A stretch of DNA of 8,809 nt from an uncultured Erysipelotrichaceae bacterium (GTDB taxonomy: Bacteria > Bacillota_I > Bacilli_A > Erysipelotrichales > Coprobacillaceae): positions 1 through 8,809 of the forward strand of contig CAMFRJ010000033.1 in assembly GCA_945981915.1 (NCBI GenBank), in the 5' to 3' direction. This document shows, piece by piece, positions 1 to 7,700 of this stretch. Position numbers and translations under genes: made by a program. Every line of letters begins with the position of its first letter. The first letter of the stretch is position 1. A model generated the notes under the pieces. The model saw nothing but the letters and a program-made list of their open reading frames with translations, did no database searches and was not told where the DNA came from.

Positions 1-44
1 CACACTGCATATCGTCGGCAGCGTCAGATGTGTATAAGAGACAG
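1..44 (+). other. Synthetic Illumina/Nextera adapter left on the contig end
   Basis: This stretch is sequencing-library DNA, not genome. Positions 26-44 are the 19-bp Tn5 mosaic end (AGATGTGTATAAGAGACAG). Positions 12-25 are the Nextera read-1 adapter stem (TCGTCGGCAGCGTC). Positions 4-11 (ACTGCATA) match the Nextera i5 index I know as S506, and 1-3 (CAC) match the end of the P5 oligo. The order is exactly that of a finished library end, and genomic sequence starts at 45. The likely source is untrimmed read-through sequence that entered the assembly. It is neither a transposon nor a regulatory region. Confidence 0.98.
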
Positions 45-320
45 AATAAAATGCAACTCAGGACATTTTCTAATTTTGAGTTTTTTAGCAAGTAAATTTC
101 TGATAAATCCTTTAGATCTTTCTAAAGCAGCTAAACCATGTTTTTGATCATAACAATTTCCTAAAAATGTCACATACACTTTCGAAATAGACAAATCATT
201 CGTTGTTTCAACTGCTGTAATCGTGCACATTCTTAAATCTTTATCTCTAACTTCATTTTGTAGAATAAGTGAAATTTCTCTTTGAATTTGCGTATTAATT
301 CTGTCAATCTTAATTGCCAT
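45..320 (-). CDS. rbfA: Ribosome-binding factor A, 3'-truncated by the contig end
   Basis: RbfA is a small cold-shock-associated factor that binds the 30S subunit near the 5' end of 16S rRNA and helps late maturation. The visible 92 residues (full family members are about 115-120) carry the single KH-like domain. They include the N-terminal helix (RINTQIQREISLIL), the strand SKVYVTFLG around residues 46-54, the kinked helix SKGFIRN at 69-75 and the strand KCPELHFI at 85-92. The start ATG (318-320) has an AAAGGA Shine-Dalgarno 9 bases upstream that overlaps the infB stop. Formally the frame continues to a TGA at 24-26, but those last six residues (LSLIHI) are translated Nextera adapter. The real C-terminus, about 25 residues, is missing. 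It is the last visible gene of the nusA-infB operon. Confidence 0.96.
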
Positions 321-333
321 GAAACATCATCCT

Positions 334-2178
334 TTATTTCTTTTTAACTTCTTCCATGATATATCCTTCAATGATATCACCTTCTTTAATATCATTAAAG
401 TTTTCAATATTTAAACCACATTCAAAACCACTGTTGACTTCTTTAACATCATCTTTAAAACGTCTAAGTGAAGCTAGCTTTCCTTCATAAACAACAATAC
501 CATCTCTAATTAAACGAATACCACAATTACGTTTAATCGATCCATCAGTTACATAACATCCTGCAATATTACCAACTTTACTTGCTTTGATGACTTGTCT
601 AATTTCTGCTTGACCAGTCACAACTTCAACAAGTTCAGGTGCCAACATACCCTTCATTGCAGTTTCAATTTCTTCAACCATTTTATAAATGACATTGTGT
701 AATCTGATTTCAACTTTTTCTTCTTCTGCTTTACTTCTCACTTTTGCATCTGGTCTAACATTAAAACCATAAATAATAGCTTGTGATGCACTTGCTAAAA
801 TAACATCTGATTCAGAAATGGCACCGACAGAAGAACGAATAACATTTACACGGACTCCTTCAACATCAATCTTTTCTAATGATGCTTTTACTGCTTCAGC
901 AGTCCCCTGTACATCGGCTTTAACAATAATATTTAAATCAATAATTTGACCTTCTTTAATTTGTGAATACAAATCATCTAATGACATTGCAGCACCACTA
1001 TTTCTATCTTTAGCTATTTTAGCTTTCATACGTGTTTCACCAACAGAACGTGCTTGTTTTTCTGATTCAAAGACCATGAACTTATCACCAGCAACAGGAA
1101 CATCATTCAATCCAGTAATTTCTACAGGTGTTCCAGGTAAAGCTGATTTAATGACTCTCCCCTTATCATCTAACATCTGACGGACACGACCAAATGCAGT
1201 TCCTACGACAATTGGATCACCCGCGCGCAAAGTTCCATTTTCAACTAATAGTGTAGCAACTGCTCCACGTCCTTTATCTAGTTTACCTTCAATAACAGTT
1301 CCATATGCATACCTATTTGGATTTGCTTTCAAATCAGCCAATTCAGCAACAACTGTTAATGTTTCTAATAAATCTTCGATACCAATATTCTTTTTAGCAG
1401 AAATTTCACAATAAACTGTGTCTCCACCCCATTCTTCAGGTAATAATCCTTCTTCTGACATTTCACTTTTAATCCTATCAGGATCAGCACCTTCTTTATC
1501 AATTTTATTGACTGCAACAACAATTGGTACACCTGCAGCTTTAGCATGATCAATAGCTTCTTTAGTTTGAGGCATAACTCCATCATCAGCTGCTACAACA
1601 ATAATAACAATATCAGTAACTTGTGCACCACGAGCACGCATAGCTGTAAACGCTTCATGACCTGGTGTATCTAAAAATGTGACTTTTTTACCATTGACAT
1701 TGACTTGGTAGGCTCCTATATGTTGAGTAATACCACCAAATTCACCTTCTACAATAGATGATTTTCTAATTGTATCAAGTAAGGTTGTTTTCCCATGGTC
1801 AACATGTCCCATAATAGTAACAACAGGACAACGTGAAACTAAATCCTTTTCATCATCAACTATCTCAATGTTTTCAAAATTAATTTCATCAGCTGGAATA
1901 TATTTTTCACATTCTTTACCATATTCCATACAAATTAGTTCTACTTGTTCATCATTCAATGATGAATTGATTGTCACCATCGTACCTAGTAAAAATAAAA
2001 TCTTAATAACATTTGCAGGAGTTTGTCCTAATTTTTCAGCTAATTCACCAACTGTAATACCTTCTTCATAAGAAATAGTACCTTCCTTGATGGCTACATT
2101 TTCTTTTTTGTTGGGAAAGTTAGATTGTAGCTGTTTTTTTCTTTGGGAACCTTTTTTATTTTTGTTCTTTTTTGCCAT
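334..2178 (-). CDS. infB: Translation initiation factor IF-2
   Basis: IF-2 is the GTPase that brings fMet-tRNA to the 30S subunit and promotes 50S joining. The 614-residue protein has a Lys-rich head (1-30), an IF2-N domain (about 38-90) and a complete G domain: G1 GHVDHGKT at 124-131, G2 GGITQHIGA at 148-156, G3 DTPGH at 170-174, G4 NKID at 224-227 and G5 SAK at 260-262. Domain II, domain III and the initiator-tRNA-binding C2 domain follow (about 290-614), with the typical [16 protein letters not shown] stretch at 566-581. It is about 100 residues shorter than Bacillus subtilis IF-2, all lost from the variable N-terminal part; the catalytic core is intact. The ATG at 2176-2178 has a perfect AGGAGG (2187-2192) 8 bases upstream, lying within the last codons of ylxQ. 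The gap to ylxQ is 4 bases. Confidence 0.99.
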   Translation of the reverse strand: MAKKNKNKKGSQRKKQLQSNFPNKKENVAIKEGTISYEEGITVGELAEKLGQTPANVIKILFLLGTMVTINSSLNDEQVELICMEYGKECEKYIPADEINFENIEIVDDEKDLVSRCPVVTIMGHVDHGKTTLLDTIRKSSIVEGEFGGITQHIGAYQVNVNGKKVTFLDTPGHEAFTAMRARGAQVTDIVIIVVAADDGVMPQTKEAIDHAKAAGVPIVVAVNKIDKEGADPDRIKSEMSEEGLLPEEWGGDTVYCEISAKKNIGIEDLLETLTVVAELADLKANPNRYAYGTVIEGKLDKGRGAVATLLVENGTLRAGDPIVVGTAFGRVRQMLDDKGRVIKSALPGTPVEITGLNDVPVAGDKFMVFESEKQARSVGETRMKAKIAKDRNSGAAMSLDDLYSQIKEGQIIDLNIIVKADVQGTAEAVKASLEKIDVEGVRVNVIRSSVGAISESDVILASASQAIIYGFNVRPDAKVRSKAEEEKVEIRLHNVIYKMVEEIETAMKGMLAPELVEVVTGQAEIRQVIKASKVGNIAGCYVTDGSIKRNCGIRLIRDGIVVYEGKLASLRRFKDDVKEVNSGFECGLNIENFNDIKEGDIIEGYIMEEVKKK

Positions 2179-2182
2179 AAAA

Positions 2183-2482
2183 TCAACCTCCTATATTTTT
2201 TTTAATTTTATTTGCAAAGCCAGAATCACAGATACCTAATGCAACACGATTTTTTCCTATTGCATGCGATAAAGTATCACTATTCTCTTCCATTATATAG
2301 CATTCAATACCATAATAATGACATTTATCTGTTAACTTCTTTTTCGTATTATCACTTGCATCATTAGCAATCAAAACCAAATGAACTTTTTGACTTCTGA
2401 TACTCTTTAATAAAGTTTCACCAGAAACAATCTTCCTTGCTGCACAGGCCAATCCTAATAGGTTTAAGTAATTTTTAGTCAT
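2183..2482 (-). CDS. ylxQ: L7Ae-family kink-turn RNA-binding protein YlxQ
   Basis: This 99-residue protein belongs to the L7Ae/L30e/S12e/Gadd45 fold. B. subtilis YlxQ is known to bind kink-turn RNA in vitro; its cellular target is not settled. Recognisable segments are [15 protein letters not shown] (8-22), [18 protein letters not shown] (33-50), the CHYYGIECY strand region (54-62) and the C-terminal [19 protein letters not shown] (75-93). Length matches the family (about 100). I chose the ATG at 2480-2482. It aligns with the family start and overlaps the end of rnpM by 8 bases (ATGACTAA), a usual coupled junction. An in-frame ATG at 2525-2527 would add 15 residues lying wholly within rnpM and unlike the family. 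No strong Shine-Dalgarno precedes the chosen start, only a distant GGAA, so translation probably depends on ribosomes finishing rnpM. The last codons (IGG, stop) encode the infB ribosome-binding site. Confidence 0.94.
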   Translation of the reverse strand: MTKNYLNLLGLACAARKIVSGETLLKSIRSQKVHLVLIANDASDNTKKKLTDKCHYYGIECYIMEENSDTLSHAIGKNRVALGICDSGFANKIKKNIGG

Positions 2483-2732
2483 AGCAATATTTTTCCAATT
2501 CTTCAAATATTTCTTCAGGAATATCAACTTGCAATGATTTCGCTAATAATTTCTTCTTTTTTGCTATTTCAATAGCTTCATGGCTTCTTTTTAAATAAGC
2601 TCCTCGCCCATTCATCTTACCTGTGGGATCAACAAAAACTTCTCCCTCTTTATTTCTCACTATTCTGATTAATTCTTTTTTAGGTAATTGTTCATTTGTT
2701 GCCAAACATTTTCTTAAAGGAATTTTTCTCAT
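2475..2732 (-). CDS. rnpM (ylxR): RNase P modulator RnpM (YlxR family)
   Basis: This 85-residue basic protein has the YlxR family signature: an N-terminal RKC (7-9), then RIVRNKEGEVFVDPTGK (23-39) and the hallmark GRGAYL (42-47), followed by a Lys-rich helix (58-65). Work on B. subtilis YlxR renamed it RnpM because it binds the RNase P RNA and lowers RNase P activity in vitro; that role is carried over here by homology. The ATG at 2730-2732 has a strong AAGGAG (2740-2745) 7 bases upstream, and that site contains part of the nusA stop (TAAGGAG). The gene lies 11 bases after nusA and overlaps ylxQ by 8 bases, the normal order in Bacillota. The C-terminal tail ([15 protein letters not shown]) is acidic and ordinary. 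Confidence 0.96.
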   Translation of the reverse strand: MRKIPLRKCLATNEQLPKKELIRIVRNKEGEVFVDPTGKMNGRGAYLKRSHEAIEIAKKKKLLAKSLQVDIPEEIFEELEKYCYD

Positions 2733-2743
2733 GAAATCACTCC

Positions 2744-4150
2744 TTAATTTTCATCATAATACTTATCGTATTCATCATAGTCAATTTCTTCGTCATATTT
2801 ACTATATTCATCATCATCAAAATCATCAAAATCATCATAATCATCATAATCATCATATTGATCTGATTCAGCTTCATTTTCTTCGTTTGTGCCTTGTTGA
2901 GCATCTTCAACAGAATAAGTCGATTCTTCAATGATTTCGTTTTCTTCAATTTCTTCAATAATTTGTTCTTCTTGATTATTTTCAACTACGTTATCAATAG
3001 TTTGGGAATCATCACTGTCAAGATCTAACATTTCATTGGCAAATTCTTCTTGGAATGATTCATCAACTGGCATATTTTCTTTTTCTTCAAGTTCTTGTAA
3101 AATACCTGATTCTTTTGCTTCGCTAACTGATTTAATATCAATTTTCCATCCTGTTAGTCTCACCGCTAATCTCGCGTTTTGACCACGTTTTCCAATAGCT
3201 AATGATAACTGATCATCAGGGACAATGACCAAAGCGCTATGATTAACTTCGTTAATAGACACTTTTTCAACGGCTGATGGTGATAAAGCATGTGAAATGA
3301 AAACAACTGGATCATTAGACCATTCAATGATATCAATCATTTCTCCATTCAATTCATCAACAACATTTTTGACCCTTGAACCTTTAGGGCCCACGCAAGA
3401 ACCAATAGGATCAACACCTTCGTGTGATGTATAAACAGCAACTTTACTTCTTTCTCCAGGTTCTCTTGAAACTGATTTGATTTCAACAATACCATCATAA
3501 ACTTCAGGAACTTCTAGTTCAAATAATCTTTTCACAAATTGTGGTTCAGTTCTACTTACAACAATATGAGTTCCTTTTGTATTACGATCAACATCGTTAA
3601 CATAGACCTTAATATGGTCACCTTCTTTTAATGTTTCCCCAGGAATTTGTTGTTTCAATCCTAAAAATGCTCCAGTTTTTCCAATATTGATAATGGCAAA
3701 CTTTGGTTCTACACGATCAACGATACCAGTAATAATTTCATCTTTTTTATCTGCAAATTCATTATACAAAGTTTCTTTTTCAGTTTCTCTAATTTTTTGT
3801 CTAAATAATTGTTTTGTCTGAATTGCAGCTAAACGACCAATTTGTTCAACATCAGCCTCTGTTTCAACGATATCCCCAACTTTATAGTTAGGATTGATAT
3901 CATGAGCTTCTTCTAATGACAATTCTGTATCTTCGTCTTCTAAATCATCAACAACAGTTCTGATTTCAAATAATCTGAACTTTCCAGTTTTTTCATTGAT
4001 TTCAACACGTACATTTGCATCTGGATTCAAATAGTTCTTCTTATAAGCCTTTTCAATAGATTCTTTTAGCATTGTTAAAAAAACATCTTTTTCGATACCT
4101 TTTTCTTCACAAAGAAGATTTAATGCATTCATAAACTTTTTACTAGCCAC
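2744..4150 (-). CDS. nusA: Transcription termination/antitermination protein NusA with long acidic tail
   Basis: NusA binds RNA polymerase and nascent RNA, promotes pausing and hairpin-dependent termination, and takes part in rRNA antitermination. The 468 residues contain the N-terminal RNAP-binding domain (1-132), S1 (about 134-200), KH1 (about 201-277, GPKGSRV at 254-260) and KH2 (about 278-345, IGKRGQNARLA at 319-329). This core matches B. subtilis NusA (about 371 residues in all). Roughly 100 extra C-terminal residues follow. They are Glu/Asp-rich and end in Tyr/Phe-Asp-Asp repeats (432-446) and further D/E/Y residues to 468. They do not resemble the folded acidic repeats of E. coli NusA. 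The start is GTG (4148-4150), set by an AGGAGG 9 bases upstream; the next in-frame ATG (4130-4132) is too far from that site. The gene follows rimP after 13 bases. Confidence 0.99.
   Translation of the reverse strand: MASKKFMNALNLLCEEKGIEKDVFLTMLKESIEKAYKKNYLNPDANVRVEINEKTGKFRLFEIRTVVDDLEDEDTELSLEEAHDINPNYKVGDIVETEADVEQIGRLAAIQTKQLFRQKIRETEKETLYNEFADKKDEIITGIVDRVEPKFAIINIGKTGAFLGLKQQIPGETLKEGDHIKVYVNDVDRNTKGTHIVVSRTEPQFVKRLFELEVPEVYDGIVEIKSVSREPGERSKVAVYTSHEGVDPIGSCVGPKGSRVKNVVDELNGEMIDIIEWSNDPVVFISHALSPSAVEKVSINEVNHSALVIVPDDQLSLAIGKRGQNARLAVRLTGWKIDIKSVSEAKESGILQELEEKENMPVDESFQEEFANEMLDLDSDDSQTIDNVVENNQEEQIIEEIEENEIIEESTYSVEDAQQGTNEENEAESDQYDDYDDYDDFDDFDDDEYSKYDEEIDYDEYDKYYDEN
2810..2857 (-). 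repeat. 9-base tandem repeat encoding [Y/F]DD units in nusA
   Basis: Five consecutive 9-base units (TAT or TTT followed by GAT GAT, read on the minus strand) encode YDD-YDD-YDD-FDD-FDD, NusA residues 432-446, plus one more Asp at 447. The DNA is nearly pure, and only the Tyr/Phe codon varies by one base. Because each unit is three codons, gain or loss of units would keep the frame. Weaker D/E/Y-rich sequence continues toward the stop (2747-2809). Confidence 0.9.
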
Positions 4151-4159
4151 TTTTCATTT

Positions 4160-4165
4160 CCTCCT
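4160..4165 (-). promoter_or_regulatory. Shine-Dalgarno of nusA, fused to the rimP stop codon
   Basis: A perfect AGGAGG starts on the second base of the rimP stop TAG (read together TAGGAGG). It lies 9 bases before the GTG start of nusA and decides that start over the ATG six codons later. An out-of-frame ATG at 4155-4157, only two bases past the Shine-Dalgarno, would give a four-codon peptide and is too close to be a good start. Confidence 0.85.
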
Positions 4166-4631
4166 AAAATTTGACAGCTAATCTTATAAATTGAATATTA
4201 TCATAATCTACGACAATATGCTTTTTGATATTTTTAACCATATATTCAAATTCTAATTTTTGTCCCTCAATTGATTTTAAATAACCTTCTACTTCATGCA
4301 TTCCAGCTTTTGGATCAATCAGTTTAGCATAAACATATTCACCAATAGAGTTTTGAACCTGTTCAAAAGTTTTTAATGGTTTTTCAATACCAGGTGATGA
4401 TACTTCTAAATAGTATTCATCTTGAATGGGATCCATCTCATCTAACTTTTCACTAATCAATTCACTGACAGCAACACAAGTATCCATATCTAGATGACCA
4501 TTATTTTTATCAATATAAATTCTTAAATACATATCATTTTTATCTTTGACGTATTCCATGTCATCAAGATAACAATTTTGCTGTTCAATTAAAGGTAAAA
4601 TCATTTCTTTAATTTCATCCAATAATGCCAT
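4164..4631 (-). CDS. rimP: Ribosome maturation factor RimP
   Basis: RimP is needed for efficient 30S subunit assembly and binds the free 30S subunit. The 155-residue product matches the family length (B. subtilis YlxS is about 156). It has the N-terminal alpha/beta domain (1-83), including YLRIYIDKNNGHLDMDTC (35-52) and the diagnostic YLEVSSPGIEKPL (74-86), followed by the C-terminal SH3-like barrel (about 87-155). I place the start at the ATG 4629-4631, which has AAGGAG (4638-4643) 6 bases upstream. A longer frame from a TTG at 4650-4652 would put the start upstream of that ribosome-binding site and against the leader hairpin, so I reject it. It is the first gene behind the promoter at 4699-4727 and ends 13 bases before nusA. 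Confidence 0.97.
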   Translation of the reverse strand: MALLDEIKEMILPLIEQQNCYLDDMEYVKDKNDMYLRIYIDKNNGHLDMDTCVAVSELISEKLDEMDPIQDEYYLEVSSPGIEKPLKTFEQVQNSIGEYVYAKLIDPKAGMHEVEGYLKSIEGQKLEFEYMVKNIKKHIVVDYDNIQFIRLAVKF

Positions 4632-4637
4632 TTTTTT

Positions 4638-4643
4638 CTCCTT
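4638..4643 (-). promoter_or_regulatory. Shine-Dalgarno of rimP
   Basis: AAGGAG followed by six A residues and then the ATG at 4631. It fixes the 155-residue start of RimP. It lies about 14 bases downstream of the leader hairpin at 4657-4674, so the hairpin would not directly bury it. Confidence 0.85.
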
Positions 4644-4647
4644 ATTC

Positions 4648-4674
4648 AACAATAAAGAGTGGGTTGCCCCACTC
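4648..4674 (-). terminator. Leader hairpin with imperfect U-tract: candidate attenuator or weak terminator
   Basis: Read on the minus strand, GAGTGGG (4674-4668), loop GCAA (4667-4664) and CCCACTC (4663-4657) form a perfect 7-bp, GC-rich stem with a GNRA tetraloop. It is followed by TTTATTGTT (4656-4648). The U-tract is interrupted, so it looks weaker than a standard intrinsic terminator. The hairpin lies between the predicted rimP promoter and rimP, and also downstream of polC. It could therefore reduce read-through from polC and attenuate the nusA operon itself. B. subtilis NusA is, as I recall, reported to autoregulate through a NusA-dependent terminator in the same leader, which fits this position. 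Function here is inferred. Confidence 0.55.
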
Positions 4675-4698
4675 GTTTCTTTCTATGAAACTACAATT

Positions 4699-4727
4699 AA
4701 TATAACATAAAACATTGATGTAATCAA
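4699..4727 (-). promoter_or_regulatory. Predicted sigma-A promoter for the rimP-nusA-infB operon
   Basis: On the minus strand a -35 TTGATT (4727-4722) is followed by a 17-base spacer and a -10 TATATT (4704-4699). A TG dinucleotide (4707-4706) sits one base before the -10, giving an extended -10 element. The expected start is near A4692, giving a leader of about 60 bases to the rimP ATG that includes the hairpin at 4657-4674. The spacing is optimal and the gap between polC and rimP is the only intergenic space of any size in the window. Confidence 0.7.
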
Positions 4728-4733
4728 GACTTT

Positions 4734-7700
4734 CTAGAAAAGAGAAAGTTGATTTTCTTCTTGCATTCCATCAAATACACCCATCTTTGTTAATTGTTTG
4801 ATATGAGAATTATTTAACTTGGTTCTTTTAATTACATCTTCTTTTGATAAAAAGGGACCTTTTTCTCTTGCATCAATAACCGTTTTTGCAACAGATTCAC
4901 CTAAAGAATCAACAGAACTAAACGGTGGAATAAGTCCTTTATCATCATTTGGATCTAAAATAAAACGACTCGCATCAGATAATTCTAAATCAAGAGGATT
5001 AAAATGATAGCCTCTTTCAATCATTTCTAAAGCAATCTCAAAAACATCCCATAGACCCTCATCTTTATTTGATGATCTCTTTTCTTCTCGAAGATGTTCA
5101 ATTTCTTTTCGTCTTGCCAAAATAGCATCTTTACCTGAAATCAATGTTTCAATATCAAAAAAATCACAACGAGTAGAAAAATAAACAGCGTAATATTCTC
5201 TTGGATAATAGAGTTTCCACCAAGCAACACGAATAGCCGATAAAACATAAGCAACGGCATGTGCTTTAGGGAACATGTATTTGATTTTTTTACATGAATC
5301 AATATACCATTGTGGTACATTATATTCTTTCATTAATTCTTCATATTTTTTTTCTGGGAAAACTGCAGGTGATTTTCCTTTACGAACACATTCCATAATA
5401 TCGAAAGCATCTTTATTTGGTAAACCTTTTTCAATCAGATAAACCATAATATCATCTCGACACCCAATAACTTCTTTTAATGTACATGTTCCATTTTTAA
5501 TAAGTGTTTCTGCATTTCCTAAATAAACATCGGTTCCATGAGACAATCCTGAAATGATGACAAGATCATTGAACGTTTTCGGTTGTGTTTGATCAAGCAT
5601 ACTTCTAACAAAAGTTGTTCCGAATTCAGGTAAACCTAAAGCTCCACTCTTACAATTGATATAAGAAAGATCAATTCCCAAAGCTTCAGTACTTGTAAAT
5701 AAAGACATTACTTTTTTATCATTAGTTGGTATTGTTTTAGGATCTATACCAGTGAGATCTTGTAACATTCTAATAACAGTTGGATCAACATGTCCCAATA
5801 TATCAAATTTTAGTACGTTGTCGTGTATCGCATGGAAATCGAAGTGTGTCGTACGCCATTCTGCATTAAGATCATCAGCAGGATATTGATAAGGTGTAAA
5901 GTCAAAAACATCATAATCTCTAGGAATAACAATAATTCCACCAGGATGTTGACCGGTTGTCCTTTTTACACCACCACATCCTTCTGCAATTCTTTCCAAT
6001 TCAGCACTACGCACCTGATCTTCAATATTTAATGTTTCTGCATATCCTTTAGCATAACCATAAGCTGTTTTTTCAGCAACAGTAGATATCGTTCCTGCTC
6101 TGAAAACATGATCTTCCCCAAAGATTGTTTTCGTAAACGCATGAGCATTGGCTTGATATTCACCAGAAAAATTAAGATCGATATCTGGTACCTTATCAGC
6201 ATTAAATCCTAAGAATGTTTCAAAAGGAATATTATGTCCTTCACCTTTCATAGGTTTTCCACAAACAGGACAATTCTTAGATTCAAGGTCATACCCATCA
6301 GCAATTTCTCCTTCTTTTAAGAATTCACTATAACTACAATGTAAACATAAATAATGTGGCGGTAATGGGTTGACCTCAGTAATACCTGCCATCGTAGCAA
6401 CAAAAGAAGATCCAACTGATCCTCGCGAGCCAACCAAATAACCATCATCATTAGATTTTTTGACTAATAGATGAGAAATATAATAAATAACACCAAAACC
6501 ATGTTTGATGATATTACTTAATTCTTTTTCAAGTCTCTTTTCAACAATCTGTGGCAATTGTTTGCCATACATCTTATGTGCTGTTTCATAGCAAATTTTC
6601 GTTAAATTTTCATCAGCATTATCAATGGTAGGAGTAAACAATTTATCATGAATTGGTCTAATTTCTTCAACCATATCAGCAATCATATTAGTATTTGTTA
6701 CTACATACTGATAGATTTCCTCTTCAGGTAAATAGTCATAACATTTTAACATTTCATCTGTTGTTCTAAAGTACTGATAAGGTGTAAATGCACGCGGATT
6801 TTTACGGTCACATAATGGATGAGCGCGATGTCCAATACCTATCTTTGGCTGTGAAATAAAGACATCACGGTAGATCTTATCTTTTTTATCTAAGAAATGA
6901 ACATCCCCTGTAGCAACAATGATCTTATCAAGTTTCTTTGCCATATTAATCAATCTTTTGATAGAGACAACTAAGTCATCTTGACTTTCAATTTGTCCTC
7001 TATCAATCAAATGATAGTAATCTTCTAAAGGCTGAATTTCTACATAATCATAAAATCTTAATAATTTTTCCAATCTTTCATCAGATTGGTTCATTGCAGC
7101 TTCAAAAACATCAGATTTATAACAACTTGTTCCATACAATAAACCTTTATGATAGTATTCTAAGCGTTCTTTTGGTATTCTAGAGCCATCATGGAAATAA
7201 GTCGTATTCGCTTCAGAAACAAGTTTAAACATGTTTTTTAAACCTGTCTTATTTAATGCTAATGCGGTCATATGATATGGATAGACAATCTTATATGCAT
7301 CATCCTTTTGCAAAGTATTCAAATCCAATAAATTATAATGCCCCATCTGCATGATAGAATGAAGCATAGTGATAAAAACGCTTGCTAGTACTTCTGCATC
7401 ATAATCAGCTCTATGAGCAACATCATCTTCATAATTAACACGATAAACCCTACAAATTGCTCCTAAACGATAAGATTTCATTGGTTTCATAACTGCACGA
7501 GCTAATGCCAATGAATCAATAACTGGATTGTGAAGTGGTTCTTTTCCCATTTTTTTGAGGTTTTCATTTAAAAAACCGATGTCAAATTTTGCATTATGAG
7601 CAACCAAAATACAATCACCAAAAAATTCTAAGATACGCGGCATAAATTGTGTGATCGTTGGTGCATCAGCAACCATATCATTACGAATATTAGTTAGTTC

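Noticed and set aside
26..44. Tn5 inverted-repeat end suggesting an IS50/Tn5 insertion
   Set aside because: The sequence is the engineered mosaic end and is joined to Illumina adapter and index bases, so it is a library artefact.
325..330. Two tandem ATG codons just before rbfA that would encode MMFHGN
   Set aside because: They abut the Shine-Dalgarno with no spacing, are out of frame and stop after six codons; the ATG at 318-320 fits the RbfA family start.
1365..1586. A 73-codon frame inside infB
   Set aside because: It lies within the conserved G domain coding region, has a Leu/Lys-rich AT-driven composition and resembles nothing.
2183..2185. Possible Mollicutes code with TGA read as Trp
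   Set aside because: TGA ends ylxQ at the family's normal length, and Trp residues checked in PolC, NusA and IF-2 use TGG.
2623..2934. A plus-strand reading frame rich in His and Asn (HHQNHQNHH-like)
   Set aside because: It is the complement of the Asp/Tyr repeat in nusA and of rnpM. The His-rich look comes from the ATC/ATA repeat, with no ribosome-binding site and no family resemblance.
2737..2985. A minus-strand frame rich in Met, Ile and Lys under the end of nusA
   Set aside because: It is another frame of the same GATGAT repeat, fully inside nusA, so its composition is a by-product.
4731..4740. Perfect palindrome TTTCTAGAAA across the polC stop
   Set aside because: It is ten bases, AT-rich, without a loop and easily due to chance; no operator family fits it clearly.
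4819..6032. Short plus-strand frames opposite polC (4819-5007, 5823-6032) and a similar one opposite infB (1868-2071)
   Set aside because: They are antisense to strongly conserved coding regions and lack start signals and recognisable domains.
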